Origin: Pseudo-nitzschia pungens
Taxonomy: Eukaryota; Bacillariophyta; Bacillariophyceae; Bacillariales; Bacillariaceae
Reading direction: 5' to 3'
Assembly (NCBI GenBank): GCA_037355855.1
Contig: CM074761.1
Coordinates: 806,001 to 870,000, forward strand
DNA length: 64,000 nt
The notes under the pieces were generated by a model that was not told where the DNA came from, did no database searches, and saw only the letters and a program-made list of their open reading frames with translations. Within the stretch, counting starts at the first letter, position 1; each line of letters begins with the position of its first letter. A program made the position numbers and the translations under genes. Below are positions 9,887 to 22,300 of the stretch, one piece after another.

Positions 9887-12719
9887 ATGCTGTCTTCTTC
9901 GTTGGGAAAGTGGGAGGAACTCCGATTGAGTGAAAGCGAAAATATTCTCCCCCGAGAAGATAATCAAGTCCTTGATGTTCTACGAAATTATGTTGACGAG
10001 GATGATGGAGATGCTGCCAAGGATATCAAGGATATTGCGTTTTGTCAAGTCGTCATGGTCGTGCCTCTCTCCATCGACAAAACAGACACGAATGGCCCAA
10101 AATTTTGGGATGCTGGGTACGAAATGGCTGTCGGTACGGCATTAGCTTTACGTCACTTGAACGAGGGAGATGGATCTTTCGTGAAAGAAGTGGAAGGTCT
10201 GAATGAGCGGTGCAACATCCGCTTCACTCCAAAAGTTGTTGGTAAGCGAAAAATTTGAAACAAAATACAAATGTGATATTCGTATAGGCTACGAGTTGAT
10301 TATTTCATCAATCTTACGATAAATTCATTTAAACTCAGATACGCATCAAAATGCAGGAATAACGATGAATCAAATAGTGCGATTGACTGATGAGTCGAAC
10401 TCAAGACACCCTTGTGTCTTTGTAGGCGCATTTCGGTCGGCTGTTTCGGGACCTTCTAGCATTATCACTTCACTTCAGGGGTACCCGCAGATCTCGGGAG
10501 GTTCCACCAGTGCCCAATTAGACGATAAAAGTCAATATCCTAAATTTGCACGGACAATCCCCTCCGACGATGGTGTTGCAGTAGCTATCATCGAACATCT
10601 TTCGACCTCACTAGGATTGGAACATTTGGCCGTTATAAATATCAACGACGCTTTTGGAAATTCTTTCGTTAATGGATTGAAAGATGCAGCAGCGAAGACT
10701 GCGCCGAATATGACCATTGTTCAGATACCGATTGATGAAACGCAAGAATCGATCGAGCAAGCAATTGCATCTCTAAAACAAACAAAGTACAGGTTTGTAT
10801 TTTGTATTGCCTTCTCTCACTTACACAACCCCATTATGATTGAAGCATCACGGATGGGGGTGGCAGGAGACGGTGAACACAATTGGATGTTTGCCGATCC
10901 ATTTGCTGGGGTGCTAAGCAATGTCGAATTCGAGAAGGGTTCTGTATTGCATAAGGCGTATCGTGGTACTGGGATGTTAGTTTCGTCTGCCAAAGCTGGA
11001 CCTCAGTTCAGTCCTTTTTCGGATAGTATGCGGGCATTGAAGAACAAGGACGACTTTGAATATTTGAACGCTATCGTTCCTCATTTCAACGAGACTCCTT
11101 ATTTTGATATCAGTGGGACCTTCATGGATCCGATTGTATATGACTACACAATGTTCGTCTACGATGCAACCATACTTTTAGGTCTCGCTGCGTGTGGTGC
11201 TAAAACAGATAATTTGACGCTGACAGGTGATACCTTTTACGACAGAATCGTCAATTCTGAACCGTTCGAGGGGGTATCTGGCAGTGTTGACCTAGATCCG
11301 ACTACGGGAACGAGGGAGCCATTGAGTGCATTCTACACGCTATCAAACTATGTGGAAGAGGAACGATTCGATGAAGAAACAGGAAAAACGATGGTAAAAT
11401 TCAAAACGGTCACGACGGATATGTATTCGAATGGAACGTGGTCATCCCTACTAGATTACACATTCAACGATGGAACTCACAATCCACCGAAAGGGATCCC
11501 ATCCCCTGATACCAAGGAAAACTTCATCCAACCTTGGATACATGTTCTAGTTCTCACACTATGTGTATCCGCAATGCTGGTGTCAATTGGATTTGCTCTG
11601 TGGACATGGCACTTTCGAAGGACACGAGTAGTGGCTGCTAGTCAACCAGTTTTCCTCCTACTCATATGTTTAGGATGCTTTATTATGGCATCTGCTATCA
11701 TACCCCTTCAATTCGATCACAACATCGCAGACATCCAGGGATGCACCATCGCATGCAACGCAGTAGCTTGGCAAGCATTTATCGGCTTCGGCATTATTTT
11801 TTCTTCGATCGTATGTAAAACGCATCGAATCAATTTGGTGATGCAAAACGCTGCTCGCTTTACAAGGATCAAGGTGACAGTTCAAGAGACGATCAAACCA
11901 GGGTTGGCATTGACATGTTTGAACATTATACTTTTGTCTGTGATGACGGCATTTCAACCGTTGACGTATGAAATCGAAATTGTCACGAGGGACGAATTTG
12001 ATCAAGCGGTAGAGACCTATCCATATTGCTCGTGGAGTAAGTCCATGTACTACATTATCCCTCTGGTGGTGCTGAACATGACCAGTGTCATCGTGGCGAT
12101 TGTAGAAGCATGGAAAGCAAGACAAATTGCCACAGAATTTTCCGAATCGCAATACATTTTCAAAGCACTGGTGACGATTATGCTTGTCATATTTATAGGT
12201 GGTCCCATCCTTTTCATCGCAAGAGACAATCCCAATGCACTGGCATTTGTCTTGAGTGGCATAATATTCGTCGGAGTTTCTGCTATTTTGTTGCTCATGT
12301 TTGTTCCGAAGATCCTTTTCCATCGAGAGAGTCAGAGGATGAAGAAGAGGAAAAAATCAAGATACTCTTTTTCGATGAGTGGTAGTATACACGAGTCCAT
12401 GATGTACGAATCCGAAAAAATATACAACGATGAATCTTGCAGCCATAATTCCGGGGAAAAAATATTAACGACAAAAACGCAAAAGGAGCTTTCTGAACAG
12501 GTCTCAGTCTTGAAAAAGCTTTTGGAGCAGGCAAGGAAGAAGAACACGATCAGGTGCAGACATTGTGCCGGAGAGTTTTTCGCGCTGAAAGGGTCTGAAA
12601 GCTATTTTACACAAGAAGAGGTCATCGATGACCACATAATGAAAATCAGTGAACTCGGAAAGTCAGAAAATTACAGTCATGGCGTTGACTCTGAAAAGGG
12701 TACCGACGAAGAAAGTTAG
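9887..12719 (+). CDS. Class C (GABA-B-like) G-protein-coupled receptor 1
   Basis: Two exons, 9887-10241 and 10357-12719, joined in phase 1 (GTTGTTG|GTAAGC ... ATGCAG|GAATAACG) give 905 aa. Residues about 50-500 form a Venus-flytrap ligand-binding region (ANF-receptor/periplasmic-binding fold) with FVGAFRSAVSGPSSI, KSQYPKFARTIPSDDGVA and AVININDAFGNSF. The seven-helix domain spans about 508-775; ASQPVFLLLICLG, CKTHRINLVMQNA and IVEAWKARQIATEFSESQYI are typical of GABA-B-like receptors. The cytoplasmic tail has a short leucine coiled coil (KELSEQVSVLKKLLEQ) and a CRHC motif. I see no clear signal peptide, so an upstream exon could be missing. Ligand is unknown. A paralogue lies at 38984-42040. 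The gene converges with the desaturase, 197 bases apart. Confidence 0.88.
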
Positions 12720-12916
12720 ACTGGGGTGACCAAAACTAGATGATGCAAGTTCTTTAACTCTACATATGTCAATGCTAAAGTGATGAAAATAGAAATTTAA
12801 ACTATACACTATCATATGAGGAACAGAACGCTTGTTCGTTGTTGGTTTTTTGAACAGAGATTCCATTCCCTCTCGATGATTGAGACGTTTCGTTAAAACT
12901 ATTTGTTTGTGTTGGG

Positions 12917-14248
12917 TCAATCTCGGACGATTTGTTTCTCGTTAACGAAGAACCAGTTGTCGTTGAACTGTCTCACAATTTCTTGTGTATATTCTTCCGT
13001 TTCGATTGATTTGTACAGATCCATTCTCCCTTCTTCTCCCAAAATCTTTTCTAGCGCCTTCGTGCCCGATTCTAGATTGTAGTGCGGCACCTTTTCGAAA
13101 AATAAGTGATGCATTACGTGTCCATCCATCATGTGATGGGACAATCGATTTGTCCATTTGCCATACGATCGATCAACGGTTTCGAACGCGCCCTTCACAA
13201 AAGTGTATGTGTCATCGGTGTACAATTTTCCATCATCACTGTGATGTTGCAAGTATGTTACCATGAAGAGCCAAAACGACATCACCAGCCATGGTACCAT
13301 GCAAACCACAGTGAAGTCAGCGAAACCCATTTTCGCCCACAGCGTACCTGCTGTTGCAATCGATATGCAAGACGACAGCAGACCCCGAAGTTTCGTTTTG
13401 AGTGATTGATCCTCCCACAGTCGTCCGTAGAAAGGGATTACGTGCCCACCGTCAGGAATTCCTAGACACAGATAGACGAAGTAAAGGATGGGGAGTTGTA
13501 CGTTCCTTGTTGCGTGAGATGCCTTAATCCACCATTCCAATTCATCTCTATTTTCCCTCACGAACCATTGGTGGCTGTAGTCTCGTTCCAAATGGTTGTG
13601 GTAGGTGTGGTGCTTCCGGTGACTGAGTTGCCACGGCACGAATGGCGTCAAGCAAAACACGGAATGTGCAACTTCACCAACCGCCGAATTCAACCATTTG
13701 AACTTTTTCGAAATCAGCGAATGGCCGGCGTCGTGTCCAATGCACCATTGGCACCACAAAGCAAAACCCGCCAAAACTTGAAGGGGGGCAACCGTCAGAG
13801 CTTGTTCCCACATTGCCAAAGAACGATAAAAATCCGATGTCACGACAGCGTACAAAAATCCTAAGCTTCCGATGCAAGCGGCGGTATCGACGGCGAAATA
13901 AAACAGGGACTTGGAGGTACTGACATGGAAAATGTCTTTGGGAAGTGCCTTCATCAAAGATCCGAGTCTAGGGTAACCTTCCTTATCGTAGGTCAGCAAA
14001 CTGTCGTTCAAGTCTCCATCATTCAACGGAGATCGAGGGGTTGGAACCGATGGCTTCGACTTTGTTTTCGACTTGTTCAAAGAGGTTGGCGGAACCATAC
14101 CGGTTGCTACGTTCAGCGCCACATTACTCAGGCGACTTCCACCGGTTGTCGGCACTGAAAAAGAATGAACGATATCGAGTTGCGCTGAAGCAACGACCAG
14201 CATCAACAACAAAGATTGCGTGAAACCATATCGACAGGGGCACCTCAT
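12917..14248 (-). CDS. Membrane fatty-acid desaturase (delta-12/omega-3 type), probably plastid-targeted
   Basis: This is a single-exon gene of 443 aa starting at the ATG at 14248; the reading frame extends upstream only to a TTG. The N-terminus is hydrophobic (QSLLLMLVVASAQ) and ends in HSFSVP, which resembles the diatom ASAFAP cleavage site and suggests plastid import. The three histidine boxes of the di-iron desaturases are present: HDAGH (172-176), HRKHH (210-214) and HVMHH (377-381). The stretches VTYLQHH and ETVDRSYG before the third box match delta-12/omega-3 acyl-lipid desaturases, not front-end enzymes, and there is no cytochrome b5 domain. Substrate, membrane and position of the new double bond cannot be fixed from sequence alone. 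It is divergent from the DCC-motif gene at 15151. Confidence 0.85.
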   Translation of the reverse strand: MRCPCRYGFTQSLLLMLVVASAQLDIVHSFSVPTTGGSRLSNVALNVATGMVPPTSLNKSKTKSKPSVPTPRSPLNDGDLNDSLLTYDKEGYPRLGSLMKALPKDIFHVSTSKSLFYFAVDTAACIGSLGFLYAVVTSDFYRSLAMWEQALTVAPLQVLAGFALWCQWCIGHDAGHSLISKKFKWLNSAVGEVAHSVFCLTPFVPWQLSHRKHHTYHNHLERDYSHQWFVRENRDELEWWIKASHATRNVQLPILYFVYLCLGIPDGGHVIPFYGRLWEDQSLKTKLRGLLSSCISIATAGTLWAKMGFADFTVVCMVPWLVMSFWLFMVTYLQHHSDDGKLYTDDTYTFVKGAFETVDRSYGKWTNRLSHHMMDGHVMHHLFFEKVPHYNLESGTKALEKILGEEGRMDLYKSIETEEYTQEIVRQFNDNWFFVNEKQIVRD

Positions 14249-14768
14249 CGTTTTCGTATGTTTCTCGATTCTACCAAACAAATAGTTTTGTGTGCAGACC
14301 TACCGGTCAGAAAAAGGTAATCGCATGCCAATTATCTCAAAACGAACGACACAAGCGGACGAACTACAAAACAGAATCTCTACGACAACGTGCGTTTAGT
14401 ACATCAGGAGAAGTCGGCTTTCCCTGGAAGATTACTGCATTTACAGGAACGTGTTTTTGAGGTGCGTTGTGCTTTCTCTATTTTTTAAAGTTTTTATAAT
14501 GCGTGGTGTGAAAATTGTACTCTGTGGTGATGCCGACCCTGCCTGCGCATGCAAGAAGAATGGGTTCCATGGACTAAGTGCGTGGTGCATTTTGATGTTT
14601 TCGTGGGAAGCCTCAAAATTGTGAAATGCTTGACGCCAGAAAATAATGAATGATCGGCGCGCTCACTCGAGAGCGACCAAATCTACGAATCGAATGAATC
14701 CAATCTGTTTCATAGTTTTTGTTCCAGTGAAAGACAAAAGTTCTCGCACTTCGCAGGATAAGATCTTA
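14249..14768. other. Intergenic promoter region of the desaturase
   Basis: This is the left part of the gap between two divergent genes and would contain the desaturase promoter. I see nothing distinctive in it apart from its AT-rich composition. Confidence 0.4.
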
Positions 14769-14859
14769 CTACAAAATTCCTATCAGCTGTCCCCCGGCTT
14801 CCGTAGAAACAAGTAGTTGGGGATGTAGAACCGGGGGACAGCTGATAGGAATTCCGTAG
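14769..14859. mobile_element. 91-bp hairpin MITE-like element, copy 1, flanked by TA
   Basis: The element begins CTACAAAATTCCTATCAG and ends CTGATAGGAATTCCGTAG. The two ends form an inverted repeat of about 30 bp, of which the 22 bp from ATTCC through CCCCCGG are perfectly complementary. They enclose a loop of about 30 bases. TA dinucleotides directly flank both ends (14767-14768 and 14860-14861), as expected for a TA target duplication of Tc1/mariner or Stowaway type. A second copy of exactly the same length lies at 54271-54361. There is no coding capacity, so it would need a transposase in trans. Confidence 0.8.
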
Positions 14860-15150
14860 TACGGAGATTTGTACAATACGTTTGTACTGAGAAGGTGAAG
14901 CGATACCGCGTTGCGCTTCGTACTCGTATAACCCGTACAAGTACTGGTACTGGTATTGCAACACGAAAGCTACGAAGGAAGAATGTAGAAAAAATGTACT
15001 TGTAACTTACCCGTACGGTAGCATACAACCAGTCGCTGCTTCAAGTAAGTAAGGTTTAGTTCCTTGGAAAGAGGGACAAACTTTTCGTACACACAAGTGG
15101 ACAACCTCGAAGAAGTTGCACAAAGCAATCACCTCTTTATTGATATTACG

Positions 15151-15900
15151 ATGACACTAGCGTTGTTTTCTCTGTTACTGTGCCTTGCAACGCTAACAGC
15201 ACTGGTTGATTCGTTTCCGGTGTCTTCGTCAATCTCTTCAAGGGTTCTCTCGGACTCGACATTTGTATCATTCCGTCAAACGTTTGGTTCGCAACGGGCA
15301 AAATCCAACGATGATACCGATGACACCGCTGACGACAGCAAGGGGTCGTCTTCATCCCCTACTGGCGAGAAACTTGATTTCGATTGGAAATATGTGGCGG
15401 AACATGTGTTCGATGAAACCGTAGAATCCGCGGAGGATCTGCATTCGAAGCCAATTATTTTATTCGACGGAGTTTGTAACCTATGTGACGGAGGAGTTAA
15501 CTTTGCAATCGATCACGACAAAAAAGGCAAATTTCGCTTTGCGTCACTCCAATCCAATGTGGCGAAAGCTCTTTTGCTCCGAGATGGAAAGGATCCATTC
15601 ACAACGGCGGATATTGTCCTTGTTACACAGGAGAAGTGTTACTATTCCTCCGAGGCAGTTGCTAAGATCATGACCTCATTGGATTTGCCGATTTTAAAAT
15701 TTTTTGGTGTTTTGGGACAAGTAACGCCGTCTTTTGCAAGGAATCTCGTCTACCGAGTCGTCTCGGGGAATCGATTCATCTTGGGAGAGAACGAATCATG
15801 TCGGTTGGACTTTGATGGCGAATACACCTGGAGATTTGTGTCCGATCCGCCACGACCGACCGACTCGACTACGGAAGATGACAACAAAACCAACAAATAA
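15151..15900 (+). CDS. DCC-motif thiol-disulfide oxidoreductase family protein (DUF393)
   Basis: This is a single-exon gene of 249 aa. The ATG at 15151 is preferred because it opens a clear signal peptide (MTLALFSLLLCLATLTALVD) followed by SFPVS; the frame reaches further upstream only from a TTG. After an acidic low-complexity spacer (about 45-75) comes the family signature ILFDGVCNLCDGG with Cys109 and Cys112 in the D-G-V-C-x-x-C arrangement, then FRFASLQSNVAK and YYSSEAVAKIM. These mark the DCC/DUF393 family, a thioredoxin-like fold. The aromatic residue after the leader could support plastid import, but this is not a full ASAFAP site. Its physiological partner is unknown. Confidence 0.85.
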   Translation: MTLALFSLLLCLATLTALVDSFPVSSSISSRVLSDSTFVSFRQTFGSQRAKSNDDTDDTADDSKGSSSSPTGEKLDFDWKYVAEHVFDETVESAEDLHSKPIILFDGVCNLCDGGVNFAIDHDKKGKFRFASLQSNVAKALLLRDGKDPFTTADIVLVTQEKCYYSSEAVAKIMTSLDLPILKFFGVLGQVTPSFARNLVYRVVSGNRFILGENESCRLDFDGEYTWRFVSDPPRPTDSTTEDDNKTNK

Positions 15901-17911
15901 CTTGCCGAAAAACTTTTGATTCTGGACAAAATTGTCTCAACGGCAAAGGACTAGGACTTCCTCTCGTTCCTGTCCAGGTAGTGACATGACATCGTAAACC
16001 ATACTTCTGGTCTGTCTTAATTCATCGAACGAGAAACTGGAGTTGCTGTCGGTATCCAACAGATCAATTGGTCAATAGATCAATGGAAGCACACACACAA
16101 TCCTCCGATAACATGGTTTGGAAATGTGACCATGCCACAAGTATGCAAACACCACACGAGACAAGAAGAAATCACGCAACAATGCGATAGCCTACCATTA
16201 TGGATTCGTCTGGCGTGGATGCCACCACAAACGTGATTGTCTCTTCAGTTCTCCGTCAATTGACGCCATCACTCTTCGAGTGCAGACACTCATTTCGATA
16301 TGAAAATTCGTTATCACATGCTATTATCATCGACATCAGATCACTTCTGTGTTGAAGTACTGTATCTTTAAAACTCCACACTAACATCAAAACTTTAAAT
16401 TTAACGAACAAGGAAACTAAATCAGACAATGAATTAATTGTGTTTCTCTTTATGCTTCCTGTATCAATACACTTGTGACAAATTCTCTTGGAAAATGTGC
16501 AACCATGTTACAAGTGACCTCTTCCAAATATGGCAAATATTAAAAAAATAGTATGGATCTGATGTCGTAAGACTTACCGGTTGCTTCATGAAGTTCACAG
16601 AACATACGGTAGAACATGCAGCTGTTGCGAAATTTCATCTAGTTTTTTATCGAACAAAGAAGGCGAGAAGATCGCGCACAAAAATAGTTATCAGCATTGC
16701 ATCGCTTTTTGATTACGTCACCGCATTATTATTAGGAAGTATGAAGTGTTGTTGTTGCAAGTCGTAACCGATCGCAAAATAATTTAACCCCTATTCCAAG
16801 AGGAATTTCACCATTGGCGGACAGAAACATTAAACGTACTTCGTTCTCCAAAACATACTGGTACAAAAACACATTGCGAGTTCGCAGTCAACAAAACGCT
16901 CCATCATCGATTGTAATGTTTTGTCATCCAGGTTCGGCACTAATAGAAGTGCTTGGGCTGGTAAAAATATTGTACGAAGTATTTCGGTACCGGTATGAAA
17001 GAACACTTCAAACTTAACGAAGAAATTATCCTCAGAAACTTTTGATGCAAGCTAAGGTTACCTGAAGGCAATAGCCCTTCAGGTAAAGCATACCACTGGT
17101 ATGAACAGAGAGCACTAAATTACATAACTTACCTCACATGGATTTCATACTTTGTTGCGGTGTACGGTAAGGTTATCCTTATTATTGCCTTCGCAAGTTC
17201 GGAAGCACACCTCATACATCCGTTTAGGCAATCGGAGAGATCTCCCGAATTTGTTTCATCAGTCCCCGCATCGGCAATCAGCAAAGTCGCATAAAAAATC
17301 TGGAATCTGGCGCCTGACGAAACCCCATCGACAGTTAGTAATCGAACAGAAGGGACAACAAGTGGGTTTCTTATATAAAATGAAGTTGTGGTCTAATAAA
17401 GAATTCTAGAGGCACGATTTTTTCTGAGTGAACAGGAGAAGAGTTTGAAGTGATCCCGAGTGACTGTTGAAGCACCGAAAACCGCCATTGATTTGTCTCC
17501 CTTATACAAGCAAAGCATCCCCATCGGTAGTAACCAGTCTCGACAAAAACTTCTAGGAATCCAAGAAGAATTGTGCGCTGTGCGCTGGATTTCAATCGCA
17601 AAAGCATTCATTCAAATCGTGATGTACCAGTATAATTGAATGGTTCATGGTCTTTTGCCGGACACTCGTTCGGCACGAGACTTATCATTTGAGCATCGTT
17701 ACAAAATCAGTAAAGACGAAAATTCTTCCAAGTCGAACGACAGCCCAGAGGAAGCGAATTTTTGATTCCAGCCATCATTGTCAGAATTGCAAAGCATGGC
17801 TTCTATTGATGAAAAAGTACTCCTTAGCAGAGCATCTACCAACCCCGAAGACCTTCCGCAACGTCATCGGGATCCGCAAGGTATTTCAGACTATTCCAGA
17901 CTTCGCCAACA
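15901..17911. other. 2-kb spacer, no gene recognised
   Basis: I see no coding frame with a recognisable domain. Small open frames at 16814-17017, 17152-17409 and 17371-17611 have no recognisable motif or support. There is a short inverted repeat near 17056-17084 (AAGGTTACCTGAAGGC / CCCTTCAGGTAAAGC) and two GGTAAGGTT words near 17053 and 17167. Confidence 0.45.
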
Positions 17912-19047
17912 ATGAAGACAAAGATGTCAATTAGAAACGATTTTTTCCGAGTAAGATAATTCCTACGATAGCGAGGATAATACGTCTGGTTAATCAATCG
18001 CCATTATACACGATACAACAGAAGTGTAAAGGACCCGAAGTCATGGGCATCGACTCGTAAACTAGTCAAAGGCAATGCGATTCCTGAAAAAATACCCGAA
18101 AACTCATCTTATGGACCTTCAAAACGCAAAGTTGATTTTCCTTTTCCGTGAACTGGGTTTTTACAGGATGGGCAGCGTCGCCAAGATGATTCCCCAAATG
18201 GGAGTACCTCGAATTTGTGCAATTCTACTGCAGTTTCCCCCGCTGATGATGTATCGGATCAGTTCAACCACGTCCAAACATTATTCGTAAGTTTTGAAAC
18301 CGATTGTATTGGCTATCAGCAACGTTGTAGTTCCCATATTCAATATTATGTGCAGGAAATCGTTGTGCTCATTTGGTCTCCCCTTTGTTGCTCCCAACCG
18401 ATTTGTCGGAAAGGCCAACATTTTGGCAACCGCCACTTTCAGTTGTCTCGTTCAGCGAACTATTCAACACGGATCGATTCGACAACGATCAGAACGACGC
18501 TGACGACAGCAGCATCAAGATATTTTTGCAGGGTATTTGCGTCATGTGTCAAGGATTCACTTTTGTTTTGTCCCTGTGCGTCACGATGCTATCATCTTCT
18601 GCTCTTGTTCGTCATTTGACCGCGACTTTTGACCCCTACGCCGAAAACGGATACGAGCTGCTATTTCGCGCATTCCATTTTGAGTTTCTGTGCGTCCGAT
18701 GGTGCTCCAATGCGGCCATGTTTGTCTTTTTATTGGCAGTTGGTTGTAAAATCTTGTACGATTATCGTCTGTTCGATATTGACAACGATGGTTTCGAGGA
18801 TTGGCAATTAGAAATCGGGATCCCTGTCGTCCTCATCATGTCAGCTCTCACTCTTCATCTGATGGCATACATGACTTCGACATTGGTAGTATGGGACAAT
18901 ATTTGGGGTACGATCATAGATTTGGTCAAGGCTTCGGTCCATCGTGGTTTCAATGAAGACCAGCCAATGGAGGCGCTTTCATTCGCGATTTTGGGAGTTG
19001 GCATGATAGTTCTGTCAACGGGCTTGATGCCTGGAACGCCCATTTGA
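17912..19047 (+). CDS. Orphan multi-pass membrane protein, three-exon model
   Basis: My model joins 17912-17950 (MKTKMSIRNDFFR, donor GTAAGA), 18167-18286 (acceptor TTTTTACAG, donor GTAAGT) and 18331-19047, all phase 0, giving 291 aa. Exon 3 is well supported by composition: an acidic segment (TDRFDNDQNDADD) followed by about four hydrophobic helices, including CQGFTFVLSLCVTML, NAAMFVFLLAVGCKI, GIPVVLIMSALTLHLMAYM and SFAILGVGMIVLSTGLM. I recognise no family. The second intron would be only 44 nt; using the next AG (18356) instead breaks the frame, so this junction is uncertain. The first exon is the least certain. The gene converges with the SLC26-like transporter. Confidence 0.5.
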
Positions 19048-19371
19048 AACACAAAAAGTGGAGACCTCATTCGGAACGTGGGGACAAACTTGACGAGGGG
19101 TTGGGAGTTGTTCAAGCTTTGTGAGAGACGCCCGGTAAAATTGAGAATGGAGTTTGCGGTCTGTCCTTTCTTGTATCTAGATTCAACTTTGGCCTATATT
19201 TAGTTCTATTTTTATATCCCAATCCAGCTCGAAGACATGGCAGAAGAATAGTTTTCTACAGACTTCATCCGAGCTTCTCTCTCGCACGATCGAAGGGGAC
19301 AATATCCGAAGGCAGGATAGAAGCCCGTTCCTTCGATGGCACTTGCAAACTCTGCTCGCGCATTCGCCGCG
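19048..19371. other. Gap between two convergent genes
   Basis: This 324-base gap carries the 3' ends of the orphan membrane protein gene and the SLC26-like gene. No other element was recognised. Confidence 0.5.
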
Positions 19372-22300
19372 CTATACTGGCAGTGTTGTGTGGAAATATC
19401 GATTCGAAACGTGTTGGACCCGGTGCGCGAGATACCGTATCACTATTCCATCAATCAAGGAAGCAACCTTCGGATGGTTCTCCCTGAGGTCTCGCCACGA
19501 TTCAACATCTAGACTGTACAACACAGCGGTTGGAGACGAGCACGCGAGCGTCGTGAGCCTGCTTGTGCCGTGAACCAAGCCCAGTTCTCCCACGATGCTT
19601 CCGGTCTTGACGATTTCCGAGGCCCCGGTTTCGTCCACCAGAGAAAGCAACTTCTCCGCTGACAACGACTTTCAGCGACGAGCTGTCCGCTCCCTGGTCC
19701 CAAAGAATGTCGCCCCTGCGGTATTCTTCTCTGAGCATCCTCGAGACAATCATGTCCACGCTCCGCTCGAGGAAATCTGCGGAGGAGTTGTCCATGCCGA
19801 TGCGCAGAAAGGTTTTCGCTCGCGAACGCTCTTCCTCCCTGGTCAGGACGCTGCTGGATGCTTCGTCGAGCAAATAGATGGGCGGGAGGAATTTGTGGCC
19901 ACCGTCTTGTCGGCAGATCAACATGTCCTCCGCAAATTGCAGTGCATCGTCTAGTGTTTCACACACGCGACCATCCATCCGAGTGGCGAGCACTTCCGTT
20001 GCCTTTCTGGAAGCAGTGTTGGAGGAAACGGAAACCGCCCCCTTGACGGATAGATTCGACAGTCCCGGTGGACTGACCAGTTGAATGTCACTGTTGGAAT
20101 CACTATCCTGAGGCTCGCATGGCGGAAAGAAGGATACCGAAGCGTCCAGGTTCGCACCCGCGACGCTCTCGGGAGATGGAGAAAGGGCTTCGCTCAAGGC
20201 GAATTCGCAGGGAAAGCCACCGCGGTCGCTGCCCGTGCAAAAGATGGAAAGTTCCACATCGAAGACCCGGTGGAGCAATTTCTTCAGTTTTGCAACGGCG
20301 TGTGCCGCGGAAGAGTCCATTCCGAGGACGAGCGTAAAGTCCACAATGACGACAATCGGCAAATCTCCCTCCTCGGCTTTCTCTCTGAGTACGTCCTTGA
20401 TGGTATCGGTCAGCAAGGCAACATTTCCAAAGAACAACTGCTCAAATGTATCCAAACCGTGACAAAGCATCGAGTGACAGTGAGACACGCTGTCGTCCAC
20501 AAGGTACCGACCACAATCAATCCTCACAACCCTTCGCATCGCATCGCATCGCATCGGCATGGCATCGCATCGCACCCAACCAAACCAGAATGGTACTACT
20601 ACTACCGTTGCTACTGCTGCTGTTACTTACGTGCCCCTGCAGCTGGAAGATCAGAATCCGGGAGCGTCCGGTCTGGCTGTCGGACAGGATCGATTGGGCC
20701 CTGGCGCACCGCGTCCAGGCGCTGCTCCGCAGGGACGTGGCGGTCAGCACCTGGCGGACCGGATCGTGGTAGTTGATGGATTGCGCCGCGTAGGCAAAGA
20801 GCGCCGTGAGGATTCCCGCCCCCATGGCTGCGGTCATTCCCCATCCCCGTCATGACAATGGCAATGAGCCATATCCCGGCGTACTCAAAGGCGTCGTACT
20901 GCCCGATGGAATCCCAGACGCCCTCGAGCGTGAGGTCGATCCCGATGTGCAGCAGGAGCGTTCCGGCCATGCACCGCGGCAGGTAGTCGGTGAGGGAGGG
21001 TCCGTAGACAAAGAGGGCGGCCGTGACGGCGGCAATGGCCAGTGAACTGGTGCGTCCCCGGCCCCCCGCCTTGGCGAAGAGCACCGAGTTGCTGTAGGTC
21101 ATGTAGTTCTGCAGCCCCCCGACCATTCCGCTCAGAGCATTGGACCATCCGTGGGCGATCAATTCGGCGTTCATGTCGGTTTCGACGTCGGTGGAAATGG
21201 CAAACGCCGGAATGTTGATGGGAACGTGTATGAGGCTGTCCGAGCAGAACCGCAGAACCGCAGAAACGCACGGACCATTGCACAAGATGAGCCGAAAACA
21301 GCGTTTTGTTGGTGAGAAACGTCGAGATCGAAACCCCTACCCTGACAAATAATAATAAATTGCAACTGCTGCCGCTTCTATCGAAACCAAACCAAACCAA
21401 ACCGCGTCACGACACGACACGACACGACACGACACGACACGGTGTTGCAATTGCAATCATTGCAATTTTAATTGCAATTGCAATCGCAGAAACACGTACC
21501 TGAACGCCGCCAGGGCCGCCATGGTTCCCGCCGAATCGGCCACGGCCGACCAGGAAACGGTCGAAAGGTCGAGGACGCGAAAGACGTCCCAGAGGGTGGG
21601 ATCGCCAAACCCAAACGCGGCGCCCGGACCGCCGTTGCCACCACCATCGTTGCCAACGCCCCCACCGAGCGAGGGAAAAAAGTACCCGGCCTCCCGGCCG
21701 TCGCCGAGGGACATGCCAAAGCCCCACACGAGGCCCGCGTAAAACAAGGGCGTGATGCAGAGGTAAAAGAGGGGAGCCAGCAACCGGTACGAGGGCCGCC
21801 CCGTGACCGGGTCCTTCGTGGCCAGCAGCAAGAGGCGGAGGGTGGCTTCCAGGGCCACCACGACCCACAGGAGGTGCCAGCGATCCAGGATGGCGTTGCG
21901 GACCGACTCTCTCGGTCGGGTGACGTCAAAGGTGGTGTTGGTGGTGACCTCGATGGCCGTGACGACCATAAAGACGCCGATGCCGCCGATGCATCCCACC
22001 AGCACGTGGTTGGGGAAAAAGTAGACGATTTTTCCGAGCCGGAGGCTTCCCTAGGGCGTAAAAGACCGCCCCGACCAGCACCGAGCCGAGGCCAAACAGA
22101 AAAAAGAGCGTCGAGAGCGCCTCTTTCCCGTACCCCTGGTGCCGGATGACGATCTTGGCCAGGGCGTGGAGAAAGGGAATGTTTTCGACCATTTGGCATC
22201 CCACCGCGTTGACGAATCGGGACCGGTAGGCATAGACCAGTTGTGCCAGCATGGTGGCCAGCAAAAACATTCTCAGGCCGAGGTTTTGTTTGCCCTCGAT

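Noticed and set aside
14769..14859. Hammerhead-type ribozyme inside the 91-bp hairpin
   Set aside because: The stem contains CTGATAG, not the CTGANGA core, and no GAAA/uridine partner is placed correctly. A MITE explains the symmetry better.
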